Source: Shewanella sp.
GTDB lineage: Bacteria > Pseudomonadota > Gammaproteobacteria > Enterobacterales > Shewanellaceae
Reading direction: 5' to 3'
NCBI GenBank assembly: GCA_004195335.1
Contig: SDWK01000937.1
Location: forward strand, 1 to 15,049
Length of the DNA stretch: 15,049 nt
Shown: piece after piece, positions 1 through 7,878 of the stretch
Numbering within the stretch: position 1 is the first letter of the stretch
How the letters are laid out: the number at the start of each line of letters is the position of its first letter
Program-made: the position numbers and the translations under genes
Notes under the pieces: model-generated
Told to the model about the DNA's origin: nothing
Database searches by the model: none
Seen by the model: the letters and a program-made list of their open reading frames with translations, nothing else

Positions 1-60
1 GCTAAATTCTCGCTGAGCGATCACATCTTTATACTGATTGGTATAATAGCCCAATGAGAA
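1..60. other. Left-edge intergenic DNA with inverted repeats
   Basis: No reading frame is recognisable here. The stretch contains TATAC (30-34) facing GTATA (41-45), and ATTGG (37-41) facing CCAAT (51-55), so two inverted repeats are interleaved. From memory, sequence of the type ATTATACCAAT...GTATAA recurs between genes in Shewanella and related genera, so this may be the end of a dispersed intergenic repeat cut by the window edge. That origin is an impression; only the inverted repeats are seen directly. Confidence 0.3.
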
Positions 61-90
61 GCCAAGTATCTATCATCATATATAAAGCAT

Positions 91-121
91 AAAAAAGCCC
101 CAAACTTTCGAATGGGGCTTT
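91..121 (-). terminator. Intrinsic terminator downstream of prfC
   Basis: A 9-bp stem (94-102 with 113-121, AAAGCCCCA/TGGGGCTTT) is followed, reading the minus strand, by a T run complementary to A91-A96. The orientation fits the end of prfC transcription, about 140 bases past its stop codon. The plus-strand side has only TTTAATGG after the stem, so it is a poor terminator in that direction. Confidence 0.8.
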
Positions 122-165
122 AATGGGCTAAATCCAGCTACTACTTTTTTAACTAACGCTAAGAA

Positions 166-241
166 CTATCTATAAAGGCTATCTATAAAGACTAGCTATA
201 AAGGCTATCTATAAACTACCTATAAAGGCCATCTATAAAAG
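166..241. repeat. Degenerate 13-bp tandem repeat (6 units) after prfC
   Basis: Six consecutive units of consensus CTATCTATAAAGG: 166-178, 179-191, 192-204, 205-215 (shortened to 11 bases), 216-228 and 229-241. Units differ from the consensus by zero to two substitutions. The array lies in the 3' untranslated region of prfC, between its stop codon (260-262) and its terminator (91-121), so it is probably transcribed. No coding potential is seen. Tandem repeats of this sort change copy number by replication slippage; whether this one varies cannot be judged from one sequence. Confidence 0.85.
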
Positions 242-259
242 CTGGGCCAGATATTAGGC

Positions 260-1840
260 CTAGTTTTCACGAGTCTTAGCAAAGTGAATATCCGGATAAC
301 GCTCCATAGAAAGGTTGAGGTTAACCATAGTCGGTGCAATATAGGTTAAGTTGTCGCCGCCATCGAGTGCCAAGTTACTGCTGCACTTACGTCGGAACTC
401 TTCAAGCTTTCTTTCATCATCACAATATACCCAACGAGCGGTAGAAACACTGATGCCTTCATAGATAGCTTCAACCTTGTACTCAGATTTTAAGCGGCCG
501 ACAACGACCTCAAACTGGAGTATACCGACGGCACCAACGATCAAATCGTTAGAATCGATAGGTCTGAAGACCTGAACCGCTCCCTCTTCAGAAAGCTGAA
601 CTAGCCCTTTCAACAGCTGCTTCTGTTTCAAAGGATCTTTCAAACGGATACGACGGAACATTTCAGGCGCGAAGTTAGGTATACCGGTAAAACGCAGTTT
701 TTCACCTTGAGTAAAGGTATCACCGATACGCATAGTACCGTGATTGTGCAAACCTATGATGTCACCAGGGTAGGCAACTTCGGCACGGTTTCGATCGCCC
801 GCCATAAAGGTCAAAGCATCGCTGACATTCACATCTTTACCCAAACGAACGTGATGCATCTTCATGCCTTGTTCATAACGACCAGAACAGATACGCATAA
901 ATGCCACCCGATCTCTGTGTTTAGGATCCATGTTGGCTTGGATCTTAAATACAAAACCACTGAATTTTTCATCTTCCGGCTGTACGTCTCTGACTTCAGT
1001 CTCACGAGCCTGAGGCTTAGGTGCCCACTCAACGATACCATCGAGAATATGATCCACACCAAAGTTACCTAAGGCGGTACCGAAGAAAACGGGAGTCAAC
1101 TCACCAGCAAGAAACTGGTCAAGGTCAAACTCGTTCGATGCACCAAGAACTAACTCCAGCTCCTCTCGTACTTCTTGAGCATAAATACCAATGGCAGTAT
1201 CCAGTTCTGGGTTGTCTAGCCCCTTAATGATAACTGAATCCTGAATTGTATGTCCCAAGCCACTCTGGTAGAGGATCACTTCATCGCGAAGGAGATGGTA
1301 AACCCCCTTGAACTCTTTACCACAACCAATTGGCCAGGTAATAGGGGCACAAGCAATGTTCAACACCTTCTCAACTTCATCCATCAACTCTAAGGGGTCA
1401 CGAGTGTCACGATCGAGTTTGTTCATGAAGGTAACGATCGGGGTATCACGAAGTCGGGTCACTTCCATCAACTTAATCGTACGTTGCTCAACACCTTTCG
1501 CAGAATCAATCACCATTAAACAGGAATCAACGGCGGTAAGCGTACGGTAAGTATCCTCAGAGAAATCTTCATGACCCGGAGTATCGAGTAGATTGACCAA
1601 GGCGCCATGATAAGGAAACTGCATCACAGAGGTCGTGATCGAAATACCACGTTCTTTCTCCATCTCCATCCAGTCAGATTTGGCATGTTGCCCGGACTTC
1701 TTACCTTTTACAGTACCAGCCTTCTGCAACGCGTTGCCAAATAAAAGTACCTTCTCGGTAATGGTGGTCTTACCCGCATCGGGGTGAGAGATAATGGCGA
1801 AAGTACGACGCTTGTCGACCTCAACTTTATTGCCTGACAT
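260..1840 (-). CDS. prfC: Peptide chain release factor 3 (RF3 GTPase)
   Basis: Cytosolic translational GTPase that removes RF1 or RF2 from the ribosome after peptide release. The 526-residue product is close to the usual length (about 529 in E. coli). GTP-binding motifs are intact: G1 at residues 18-25 (SHPDAGKT), switch I with RGISITT at 64-70, G3 DTPGH at 86-90, and G4 NKLD at 140-143. The rest reads as the EF-G-like domains II and III of RF3. The ATG start at 1838-1840 follows a short AGGT-type ribosome binding site (minus strand CAGGTTAACATG). The gene is transcribed alone: its own promoter lies at 1877-1905 and a terminator at 91-121. nlpI upstream runs the same way but is separated by 286 bases. 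Family assignment is secure from sequence motifs; the peptidyl-release role is family knowledge. Confidence 0.97.
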   Translation of the reverse strand: MSGNKVEVDKRRTFAIISHPDAGKTTITEKVLLFGNALQKAGTVKGKKSGQHAKSDWMEMEKERGISITTSVMQFPYHGALVNLLDTPGHEDFSEDTYRTLTAVDSCLMVIDSAKGVEQRTIKLMEVTRLRDTPIVTFMNKLDRDTRDPLELMDEVEKVLNIACAPITWPIGCGKEFKGVYHLLRDEVILYQSGLGHTIQDSVIIKGLDNPELDTAIGIYAQEVREELELVLGASNEFDLDQFLAGELTPVFFGTALGNFGVDHILDGIVEWAPKPQARETEVRDVQPEDEKFSGFVFKIQANMDPKHRDRVAFMRICSGRYEQGMKMHHVRLGKDVNVSDALTFMAGDRNRAEVAYPGDIIGLHNHGTMRIGDTFTQGEKLRFTGIPNFAPEMFRRIRLKDPLKQKQLLKGLVQLSEEGAVQVFRPIDSNDLIVGAVGILQFEVVVGRLKSEYKVEAIYEGISVSTARWVYCDDERKLEEFRRKCSSNLALDGGDNLTYIAPTMVNLNLSMERYPDIHFAKTREN

Positions 1841-1876
1841 GTTAACCTGCAGATTCTGGTGTTCTAAAAGGCGGCA

Positions 1877-1905
1877 ATTATAGCGGTTAGACCAAGACTT
1901 GGCTA
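1877..1905 (-). promoter_or_regulatory. Probable sigma-70 promoter of prfC with a palindrome in the spacer
   Basis: On the minus strand a perfect -10 box TATAAT (1877-1882) is preceded by 17 bases and a -35-like TAGCCA (1900-1905, four of six matches to consensus). Transcription would start near 1870, about 30 bases before the prfC ATG. The palindrome CCAAG-A-CTTGG (1892-1902) sits in the spacer and touches the -35 box, so it could be an operator; no regulator is identified. Confidence 0.65.
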
Positions 1906-2073
1906 GACAGTGACAGCGAGATTAAACCTGCAGAGTCGGCGAATACAAAAAATATTCCCCCTAAGCCCCTACAAAAGAGAAAAGTTTACATCGAGAACCG
2001 TATAAGGCAAACAGAGTGAGCGGCAATTCAGAGATGTGGCAAATGATTAAAAATCGTTAGGGATAGGGTGATG

Positions 2074-2104
2074 ACCATGCAACCCAGATAAAAGATTGCA
2101 TGGT
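2074..2104. other. Hairpin downstream of nlpI without a T tract
   Basis: A 9-bp perfect inverted repeat (2074-2082 with 2096-2104, ACCATGCAA/TTGCATGGT) with a 13-base loop starts about 20 bases past the nlpI stop codon. Neither strand shows a run of T after the stem, so it is not a normal intrinsic terminator. It may stabilise the nlpI transcript 3' end or be part of a factor-dependent termination site. Confidence 0.5.
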
Positions 2105-2126
2105 TTCATTGCACGTTAGACGGTTC

Positions 2127-3035
2127 TTAATGACTCTGCTTGGCTGACTCTTCTGCATAAAGTTTGGCATTAATTTTAGCCAGCTCTATTCTTGCATATC
2201 TATGTTCGACAAAATCGTAAATGTTTGTCGCTAATGCCAGTCTGAAGTAATTGGCCGCATCACTGTTATTTCCCTGCTGCAGTGAAATTTTGGCGATATA
2301 GAAATATGCTTCGCAAAGGCGTTCTGCATACTCATTAGGATGAGAAAGCCCCTTTTTAGCCGCGGCAAAAATCTGGTCCCGGCTCTTTTTTCCTAAATAG
2401 AAGTCAACCAATTCATTAGACCAAGCATTGGGTGTCAGTTGAGTTCGGTTATATTCGAGTCTTATTTTTGCCTGCTCGATATTTATCTCACTTTCGGTTA
2501 AATAGAGCCAGAGTGCTCGATAACCATCTTTTTGGTCCAGAGAGAAGAAAGACTCCATATCTGATACCGCCAAAGTAGTGCGTTCACCATAATACAGGGC
2601 GATACCACGGTTAAGAAGGGCGTAATCGTAATCAGGAGATAGCTCTAACACCGCATCAAATGCTTCGTAGGCACTTTCAAACTCACCTTCCTGAGTATAA
2701 TAAATACCAATAAAATTATAGGCGTCGGCAAGATTAGGCTGTATTTTCAATGCTTGATGAAAATCTATTCGACTTAAAATACGAAGCCCGACACTGTCAT
2801 AGATGACACCACGGTCATAGTGAAACCTTGCTCTTTGTTGATCGGTTAACTCGGCTGATGACAAAATTTCATTTAACTTAGCTAAGGTGATTTCAAGCTT
2901 ATAATCAGGCATCACAGGTTCAACCATCAACTTCCCCTGTTCATTATCGCCAGACTGAGTTGAGGCACATCCTGTTAGCAAAAGACTCATACCAGCCAAA
3001 ACTACTACTGCGACTGTCCGCATTTCTTGAATCAT
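2127..3035 (-). CDS. nlpI: NlpI-type lipoprotein with tetratricopeptide repeats
   Basis: Predicted outer-membrane lipoprotein. A hydrophobic signal peptide (residues about 7-20) ends in the lipobox L20-T21-G22-C23. Alanine, not aspartate, follows the cysteine, which fits outer-membrane sorting. Tetratricopeptide-like helical pairs are readable at about residues 67-100 and 102-135, and again near 245-290; segments such as ALLNRGIALYYGER and FVEHRYARIEL match NlpI of E. coli as I remember it. Length (302) is near the usual 294. In E. coli NlpI is an adaptor for the peptidoglycan hydrolase MepS and protease Prc; that role is inferred here by family. The ATG at 3033-3035 has AAAGGG eight bases upstream. 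The position after pnp matches E. coli, but the next gene here is prfC, and a 486-base gap with a pnp terminator separates it from pnp. Confidence 0.93.
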   Translation of the reverse strand: MIQEMRTVAVVVLAGMSLLLTGCASTQSGDNEQGKLMVEPVMPDYKLEITLAKLNEILSSAELTDQQRARFHYDRGVIYDSVGLRILSRIDFHQALKIQPNLADAYNFIGIYYTQEGEFESAYEAFDAVLELSPDYDYALLNRGIALYYGERTTLAVSDMESFFSLDQKDGYRALWLYLTESEINIEQAKIRLEYNRTQLTPNAWSNELVDFYLGKKSRDQIFAAAKKGLSHPNEYAERLCEAYFYIAKISLQQGNNSDAANYFRLALATNIYDFVEHRYARIELAKINAKLYAEESAKQSH

Positions 3036-3068
3036 CCATTTAACCCTTTGAGTTCACCAATGCCTGTA

Positions 3069-3077
3069 ATCATAGCA
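3069..3077 (-). promoter_or_regulatory. Possible extended -10 promoter of nlpI
   Basis: The minus strand reads TGCTATGAT (3069-3077), an extended -10 element with TATGAT as the hexamer. It would start transcription near 3062, about 27 bases before the nlpI ATG. No good -35 box lies 16-18 bases upstream, which is tolerated for extended -10 promoters. This is a motif match only. Confidence 0.35.
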
Positions 3078-3281
3078 ATCCCCTATCACTACGGCTATCA
3101 GGATTTAAATATTTATCCATTCATTCAGCTTATTGTTAGAAAACGACAAATCGATACATAGAATAATCATAACTCGAGTTAAGCCGTGCCACTTTTTGCC
3201 CCTAGCCTATCTTGCTGGCTTGATATAAGTACCGACAGTAATCCCAGCATCAAGCAAACCTTAATGTCTTTGGAAATAAAC

Positions 3282-3321
3282 AATATCAAATATCAAGAAA
3301 GGTATGATTTTTATTGATATT
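3282..3321. repeat. Inverted repeat cluster AATATCAA / TTGATATT
   Basis: AATATCAA occurs twice, overlapping by one base (3282-3289 and 3289-3296), and its exact reverse complement TTGATATT lies at 3314-3321. A further TTGATAT is at 3220-3226. The arrangement could form a hairpin or be a cluster of protein-binding sites about 250-290 bases upstream of nlpI. The composition is AT-rich, so chance is possible. Confidence 0.4.
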
Positions 3322-3426
3322 AATAGGATCTGAACCCACCATCTCGAATTAGGCTTAGAACATGGTCAAATTCGCATCTACTTACCTATCAGAAAGACAT
3401 AACTGCAGGCATAAATCCCACTCTCA

Positions 3427-3465
3427 GGCCTTCCATGGCCACCGGGGATAAATACATCCATGTAT
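3427..3465. repeat. Short inverted repeats, possible dispersed intergenic element
   Basis: GGCC arms (3427-3430 and 3437-3440) enclose TTCCAT, and a perfect ATACAT-CC-ATGTAT inverted repeat occupies 3452-3465. The combination with GGGGATAAATACATCC resembles an intergenic sequence I associate with Shewanella genomes, but I cannot confirm copies elsewhere. It lies immediately beyond the pnp terminator on the minus strand. Confidence 0.4.
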
Positions 3466-3491
3466 AAAAAAGGAGACCCTAAGGTCCCCTT
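3466..3491 (-). terminator. Intrinsic terminator of pnp
   Basis: A stem of nine pairs (3470-3478 with 3483-3491, one G-U pair on the minus-strand RNA) with the four-base loop CTAA is followed on the minus strand by a T run complementary to A3466-A3471. It begins about 30 bases past the pnp stop codon and should separate pnp from nlpI. Confidence 0.85.
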
Positions 3492-3521
3492 CCATATTCA
3501 ACTTATCTTTAGTAGATAGGT

Positions 3522-5627
3522 TTACTCGGCTGGAGCAGCTTCAGCTTTAGGCGCAGCTTCTTTCATAGAAAGACGCACACGGCCTTGGCGATCAACTTCC
3601 ATCACCTTAACTTTAACTTCTTGACCCACTTCTAGGAAGTCAGACACATTCGCAACACGCTCTTCAGCGATTTGAGAAATATGAACTAGACCGTCTTTAC
3701 CTGGAAGAATCGTGACGAACGCACCGAAATCAACGATACGAACAACTTTACCGTTGTAAACAGTACCAACTTCAACTTCAGCAGTGATCTCTTCGATACG
3801 ACGAATAGCTTCTTGCGTTGCTTCATTGTTAGCTGATGCGATCTTAACAGTACCATCATCATCAAGTTCGATAGTCGTACCCGTCTCTTCGGTAAGAGCA
3901 CGAATTGTTGCGCCACCTTTACCAATCACATCACGGATCTTCTCAGGGTTGATCTTAATCGTTGTGATGCGTGGAGCATGCTCAGAAATATCACCACGAT
4001 GTGAACCAATCGCTTGGTCCATTACATTAAGAATATGAACACGTGCGCCATAAGCTTGCTGCAATGCAATCTGCATGATCTCTTTATTGATACCTTCAAT
4101 CTTGATATCCATCTGCAGTGCAGTAATACCATCACGAGTACCAGCAACTTTAAAGTCCATGTCACCAAGATGATCTTCATCACCTAGGATGTCAGAAAGA
4201 ACGACGAAATCGTCACCTTCTTTAACTAGACCCATTGCGATACCAGCAACAGATGTCTTAATTGGTACACCCGCATCCATAAGTGCTAGAGAAGTACCAC
4301 AAACAGAAGCCATAGAGCTTGAACCGTTAGATTCAGTAATTTCAGATACAACACGAACGCTGTATGGGAAATCTTCTGCAGAAGGCATAACGGCCTTGAT
4401 ACCGCGCCATGCTAGCTTACCGTGACCGATTTCGCGGCGTTTAGGTGAACCAACAAAACCTGTTTCACCAACACAATATGGAGGGAAGTTATAGTGCAGC
4501 ATAAAGCGGTTAGTGTACTCACCCATGATGCTGTCAACTTTCTGTGCATCACGTTCTGTACCAAGAGTACAAGTAACAAGGGCCTGAGTTTCACCACGAG
4601 TGAACAAAGCGCTACCGTGAGTACGTGGAAGCACACCAGCCATAACGTTCAGTGCACGAACCATATCAGGCTCACGACCATCAATACGTGGGTTACCGGC
4701 AATAATACGGCTACGTACAACTTTTTTCTCTAGACTACCTAAAAGCTTATCAAGTTCACGAAGGTCAAGTTCTGCGTTCTCTTCAACTAGCTTAGCAATT
4801 GCAGCACCTTTTAATGCATTGACTGCATCACGACGCTCATGCTTAGCCGTGATCTGGTAAGCAGCGCTCATGTCAGCTTCTGCTAAAGCTTTAATCTTAG
4901 CAACAAGATCAGCATCAGCAACTGGAGCAGACCAATCCCATGCAGGCTTGCCTGCTTCAGCTTTTAGCTCGCGAATGGCACTGATAACAACTTGCTGTTG
5001 GTCATGGCCATAAACCACACCACCCAACATCACTTCTTCTGGAAGTGCAGCCGCTTCAGACTCAACCATCAAGACTGCACCTTCAGTACCAGCAACAATC
5101 AGGTCAAGATCACTCTCAACAAGTTGGCTTACATTAGGGTTAAGCACATATTCGCCACCGATATAACCAACACGTGCCACACCTAGTGGACCATTGAAAG
5201 GCAGACCAGAGATAGCCAATGCAGCCGAAGTACCAATCATCGAAATAACATCAGGATTGATTTCAGGATCGACAGAAACTACTGTGATAATTACCTGAAC
5301 TTCATTCTTGAAACCATTTGGGAATAGTGGACGGATTGGACGGTCAATAAGGCGGGCAATCAATGTTTCGTTTTCAGATGGACGGCCTTCACGCTTGAAG
5401 AAACCACCAGGGATTTTACCTGCAGCGTAAGTCTTTTCCTGGTAGTTAACCGTTAGTGGAAAAAAGTCACGACCTGGTTCTTCAAATTTCTTCCCAACAA
5501 CAGTAACCAATACTGTGGTATCGCCCATACTTGCCAAAACGGCGGCATCTGCTTGACGTGCAATAACCCCAGTCTCTAGCGTGACTGTGTGCTGACCATA
5601 TTCAAAACTCTTTACGATTGGATTCAC
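3522..5627 (-). CDS. pnp: Polyribonucleotide nucleotidyltransferase (PNPase)
   Basis: Phosphorolytic 3'-to-5' exoribonuclease, a trimer and component of the RNA degradosome in E. coli. Two RNase PH-type domains are separated by a helical domain (about residues 240-310); then come a KH domain (about 557-615, IGKGG loop) and an S1 domain (about 622-692). The second-core-domain catalytic segment [10 protein letters not shown] and the phosphate-binding SNGSSSMAS are intact. The frame opens at ATG 5634-5636, but the Shine-Dalgarno AAGGA (5637-5641) touches that ATG with no spacing. GTG at 5625-5627 lies at a normal nine-base distance and yields [12 protein letters not shown], matching the family N-terminus, so I prefer GTG (701 residues; residue numbers here use the ATG frame). 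Unlike E. coli, rpsO is not directly upstream; a plus-strand gene intervenes. A terminator follows at 3466-3491. Confidence 0.96.
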   Translation of the reverse strand: MNPIVKSFEYGQHTVTLETGVIARQADAAVLASMGDTTVLVTVVGKKFEEPGRDFFPLTVNYQEKTYAAGKIPGGFFKREGRPSENETLIARLIDRPIRPLFPNGFKNEVQVIITVVSVDPEINPDVISMIGTSAALAISGLPFNGPLGVARVGYIGGEYVLNPNVSQLVESDLDLIVAGTEGAVLMVESEAAALPEEVMLGGVVYGHDQQQVVISAIRELKAEAGKPAWDWSAPVADADLVAKIKALAEADMSAAYQITAKHERRDAVNALKGAAIAKLVEENAELDLRELDKLLGSLEKKVVRSRIIAGNPRIDGREPDMVRALNVMAGVLPRTHGSALFTRGETQALVTCTLGTERDAQKVDSIMGEYTNRFMLHYNFPPYCVGETGFVGSPKRREIGHGKLAWRGIKAVMPSAEDFPYSVRVVSEITESNGSSSMASVCGTSLALMDAGVPIKTSVAGIAMGLVKEGDDFVVLSDILGDEDHLGDMDFKVAGTRDGITALQMDIKIEGINKEIMQIALQQAYGARVHILNVMDQAIGSHRGDISEHAPRITTIKINPEKIRDVIGKGGATIRALTEETGTTIELDDDGTVKIASANNEATQEAIRRIEEITAEVEVGTVYNGKVVRIVDFGAFVTILPGKDGLVHISQIAEERVANVSDFLEVGQEVKVKVMEVDRQGRVRLSMKEAAPKAEAAPAE

Positions 5628-5636
5628 GTGAACCAT

Positions 5637-5641
5637 TCCTT
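5637..5641 (-). promoter_or_regulatory. pnp ribosome binding site that decides the start codon
   Basis: The minus strand reads AAGGA directly abutting an ATG (5634-5636) and nine bases before an in-frame GTG (5625-5627). A zero-base spacing is not usable for initiation, so this site argues for the GTG start of PNPase. Confidence 0.7.
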
Positions 5642-5669
5642 AAATTTAATAACCTTAATTTCGTGGACA

Positions 5670-5698
5670 AGTATACTTCATCTCTAATCAAGAGATAA
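5670..5698 (-). promoter_or_regulatory. Possible pnp promoter
   Basis: Minus strand -10 box TATACT (5670-5675) with a weak -35-like TTATCT (5693-5698) at 17-base spacing. The -10 box is the core of the palindrome AAGTATACTT (5669-5678). Some promoter must lie in this 188-base gap because pnp cannot be reached from rpsO on the same strand. The -35 match is only three of six. Confidence 0.4.
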
Positions 5699-5711
5699 AG
5701 GGCACATAGTG

Positions 5712-5740
5712 ATGACAAAGCGGAAAATTTTCTCTAAAGT
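5712..5740 (+). promoter_or_regulatory. Possible promoter of the GGDEF-EAL gene
   Basis: ATGACA (5712-5717, five of six to the -35 consensus) and TAAAGT (5735-5740, four of six to the -10 consensus) are 17 bases apart. Transcription would start near 5747 and give a leader of about 78 bases. It lies back to back with the possible pnp promoter. Confidence 0.4.
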
Positions 5741-5794
5741 GAGTAATATCTGGATAAGTTCCTTAGGGAATAGCCGTAAAACCTGAATTTTTGG

Positions 5795-5810
5795 TATCAG
5801 TTCACTGATA
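5795..5810 (+). promoter_or_regulatory. Perfect inverted repeat next to the GGDEF-EAL ribosome binding site
   Basis: TATCAG-TTCA-CTGATA is a perfect 6-bp inverted repeat with a four-base loop. It ends two bases before the Shine-Dalgarno AAGGA (5813-5817) of the downstream gene. In RNA it would form a hairpin beside the ribosome binding site; in DNA it could be an operator. Confidence 0.5.
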
Positions 5811-5824
5811 TAAAGGATGGTCAA

Positions 5825-7858
5825 ATGAATGCAGGCTTTAAATCTCTTACATGGAAACAGACAAGTCTTGTCGTGTTTTACGCACTTTTCTTTGCGATTG
5901 CGATATTCATTGTCGAAATTGCAATGGTTGGAGTGTCTGCAAGAGATGGTCTTCAGGACTCACAAGCTGAATTACTCGATTCGGTCGAACAGCCATCAGC
6001 CAATGCCGTATGGGCACTCGATGACAATCTTGCCAAACAAACATTAGAGGGCGTGCTCAAAGTTGAACACGTAGGTTCGGCGGTAATAGAGCTCGATGAT
6101 GGCTCAATGTTTGTTTCGGTCTTAAGTAAGAAAACGTACCCTAATATTTTTGAAGACTTCAGCAACGACCTCTTTGGCGACCTAAAAGAGATTTCTCGTT
6201 CTCTTTACCGACCTTTTTATTTTGAAGGCACCGAGAAACAGCAGCTTATTGGCACATTAACGGTTATTTACGATACCCAAGGGCTGACAGATTCACTTTT
6301 CTCTCAACTCAAATTCAGCTTGATCGCCACTTTAGCTCGAGCGCTACTTATCACATTAGTACTCTCCATTGTCTTTCATCGTTTTTTAACTAAACCCATT
6401 GCAGAGATAAGTGAGGCAATAGACAAAATTGATCCTGAATCTCCCGATGAATACTTACTCCCGATGGCTAAATCACATACTGATGATGAATTAGGACTGG
6501 TAACCTCTAAGTTTAATCAAATTCTTATTCAATTTAGTCAGACACAAAGTAAGCTCAGAAAAATGGCGACCCGAGATCCATTAACGGGCCTACCAAATCG
6601 GACTTTATTACTGGAAACGATTGCAGTCACAATTCAAAGGGCTCGTGTTCATAAATATCAATTCTGTATGTTGTTTATCGATCTCGATAGATTCAAAAAT
6701 ATCAATGACTCACTCGGACACGCGATTGGTGACCAGTTTTTAGCACGGATCGCCCGGGTACTCGAACGTGTAGTCGGAGATAACGGAACCGTAGCCCGAC
6801 TTGGCGGAGATGAGTTTGTTATCTTAGCCGATGAGATCCGCACTCCGGATCAAGCGGCGGACTTTGTCGACAATCTGCTTCTGCAGGTCAATACCCCCAT
6901 GCAGCTCAATGAGCATACTGTCCATCCGGCGGCCTCCGTCGGTATATCAATCTACCCCGATGATGGGATGAGCGCAGAAGATCTTATTCGTCATGCCGAT
7001 ATTGCCATGTACAGCGCTAAGGCTGCAGGTTCTAATCAATGGGCATTTTTCAAACAGCAGATGACGGAACGTGCAGCCGTAAGGCTACGCACCGAAGCCT
7101 CGCTGCATGACGCACTGAAAAATGAGGAGTTCGTCCTTCACTATCAGCCTCAATTCGATATTAAGACTGGCAAGGTTGTAGGCTGTGAGGCTCTAATAAG
7201 ATGGCAAAAAGATGGTCGTTTAATCAGTCCTATGTCCTTTATTCCCGTGGCAGAAGAGACTGGGATTATCATTCCTATCGGACGTTGGGTCATCGAAGAA
7301 GCCTGTAAAACAATCAGAAAATGGCAAAAGGAATATAATTTCGCATTACCTATCGCGGTCAACGTTGCCTCTCAGCAATTTGCCGACGCAAGTTTAGTTC
7401 ACGATATTAAACAGTTAGCACTTAGGTATCAAATCAGTCCCGAACTGCTTGAAATTGAGATAACAGAAACCTCACTGATGAATGATATTGAGCTGGCTAT
7501 AACGAAACTGCAGCAACTTAAATCGGCAGGGTTTGGTATCGCAGTAGATGATTTTGGAACGGGATACTCTTCACTCTCCTATTTAAGACATCTGCCTATT
7601 ACTACGATGAAAATTGACCGCTGCTTCGTCACCGACCTTCCTAATGAGAGTGCAATCGCATCGACCATCTTAATGCTAGGTCAACAGCTCAACTTAAACA
7701 TCGTTGCCGAGGGAATTGAAAATCAAGAACAGTTGGATTGGTTAAATACAAACAATTGCCAGATAGGCCAAGGGTTTTACTTTAGCAAACCAGTACCTGA
7801 AAAAGAGTTTGAAGATAGCTATATTAAACCTCAAACTGCAAGTATCAGCCATATATAG
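5825..7858 (+). CDS. Membrane-bound GGDEF-EAL cyclic-di-GMP synthase/phosphodiesterase
   Basis: Predicted inner-membrane protein of 677 residues for cyclic-di-GMP turnover. Order: transmembrane helix at about 15-36, extracytoplasmic segment 37-162 containing AVWALDD as seen in many sensor domains, second helix 163-185, HAMP linker about 186-243 (TKPI and DELG landmarks), GGDEF domain about 245-410, EAL domain about 420-665. The GGDEF motif (327-331) is intact after RDPLTGLPNR (250-259). The inhibitory RxxD site expected before GGDEF is absent (glycines at both key positions). EAL residues look complete: EAL 455-457, NVASQQF 513-519, EITE 545-548, DDFGTGYSS 575-583, KID 596-598, VAEGIE 627-632, QGFYFSKP 649-656. 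Both activities are therefore possible; which dominates cannot be read from sequence. The ATG has AAGGA (5813-5817) seven bases upstream. It is the only plus-strand gene here and separates rpsO from pnp. Confidence 0.95.
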   Translation: MNAGFKSLTWKQTSLVVFYALFFAIAIFIVEIAMVGVSARDGLQDSQAELLDSVEQPSANAVWALDDNLAKQTLEGVLKVEHVGSAVIELDDGSMFVSVLSKKTYPNIFEDFSNDLFGDLKEISRSLYRPFYFEGTEKQQLIGTLTVIYDTQGLTDSLFSQLKFSLIATLARALLITLVLSIVFHRFLTKPIAEISEAIDKIDPESPDEYLLPMAKSHTDDELGLVTSKFNQILIQFSQTQSKLRKMATRDPLTGLPNRTLLLETIAVTIQRARVHKYQFCMLFIDLDRFKNINDSLGHAIGDQFLARIARVLERVVGDNGTVARLGGDEFVILADEIRTPDQAADFVDNLLLQVNTPMQLNEHTVHPAASVGISIYPDDGMSAEDLIRHADIAMYSAKAAGSNQWAFFKQQMTERAAVRLRTEASLHDALKNEEFVLHYQPQFDIKTGKVVGCEALIRWQKDGRLISPMSFIPVAEETGIIIPIGRWVIEEACKTIRKWQKEYNFALPIAVNVASQQFADASLVHDIKQLALRYQISPELLEIEITETSLMNDIELAITKLQQLKSAGFGIAVDDFGTGYSSLSYLRHLPITTMKIDRCFVTDLPNESAIASTILMLGQQLNLNIVAEGIENQEQLDWLNTNNCQIGQGFYFSKPVPEKEFEDSYIKPQTASISHI

Positions 7859-7862
7859 TTAG

Positions 7863-7877
7863 AGGTACGAGGTACGA
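7863..7877. repeat. AGGTACG direct repeat (two units) before the octamer array
   Basis: The sequence AGGTACG occurs twice in tandem (7863-7869 and 7870-7876) directly after the GGDEF-EAL stop codon and just before the 8-bp array. It may be the remnant or seed of another tandem repeat. Confidence 0.5.
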
Positions 7878-7878
7878 A

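Larger units (their letters stand above)
3036..3465. other. Intergenic region between nlpI and the pnp terminator
   Basis: No open frame of plausible coding quality is seen. The region holds the possible nlpI promoter (3069-3077), a cluster of TTGATAT/AATATCA motifs (3220-3226, 3282-3296, 3314-3321) and a short block of inverted repeats near the pnp terminator (3427-3465). The remainder is AT-rich and otherwise featureless to me. Confidence 0.6.

Noticed and set aside
707..1072. Plus-strand frame of 121 codons opposite prfC
   Set aside because: Antisense shadow of a conserved gene, with no ribosome binding site or family resemblance.
5680..5696. RNase III-type leader hairpin for pnp autoregulation
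   Set aside because: Only a 6-bp stem (ATCTCT/AGAGAT), far shorter than the E. coli leader hairpin, and it would lie upstream of the likely transcription start.
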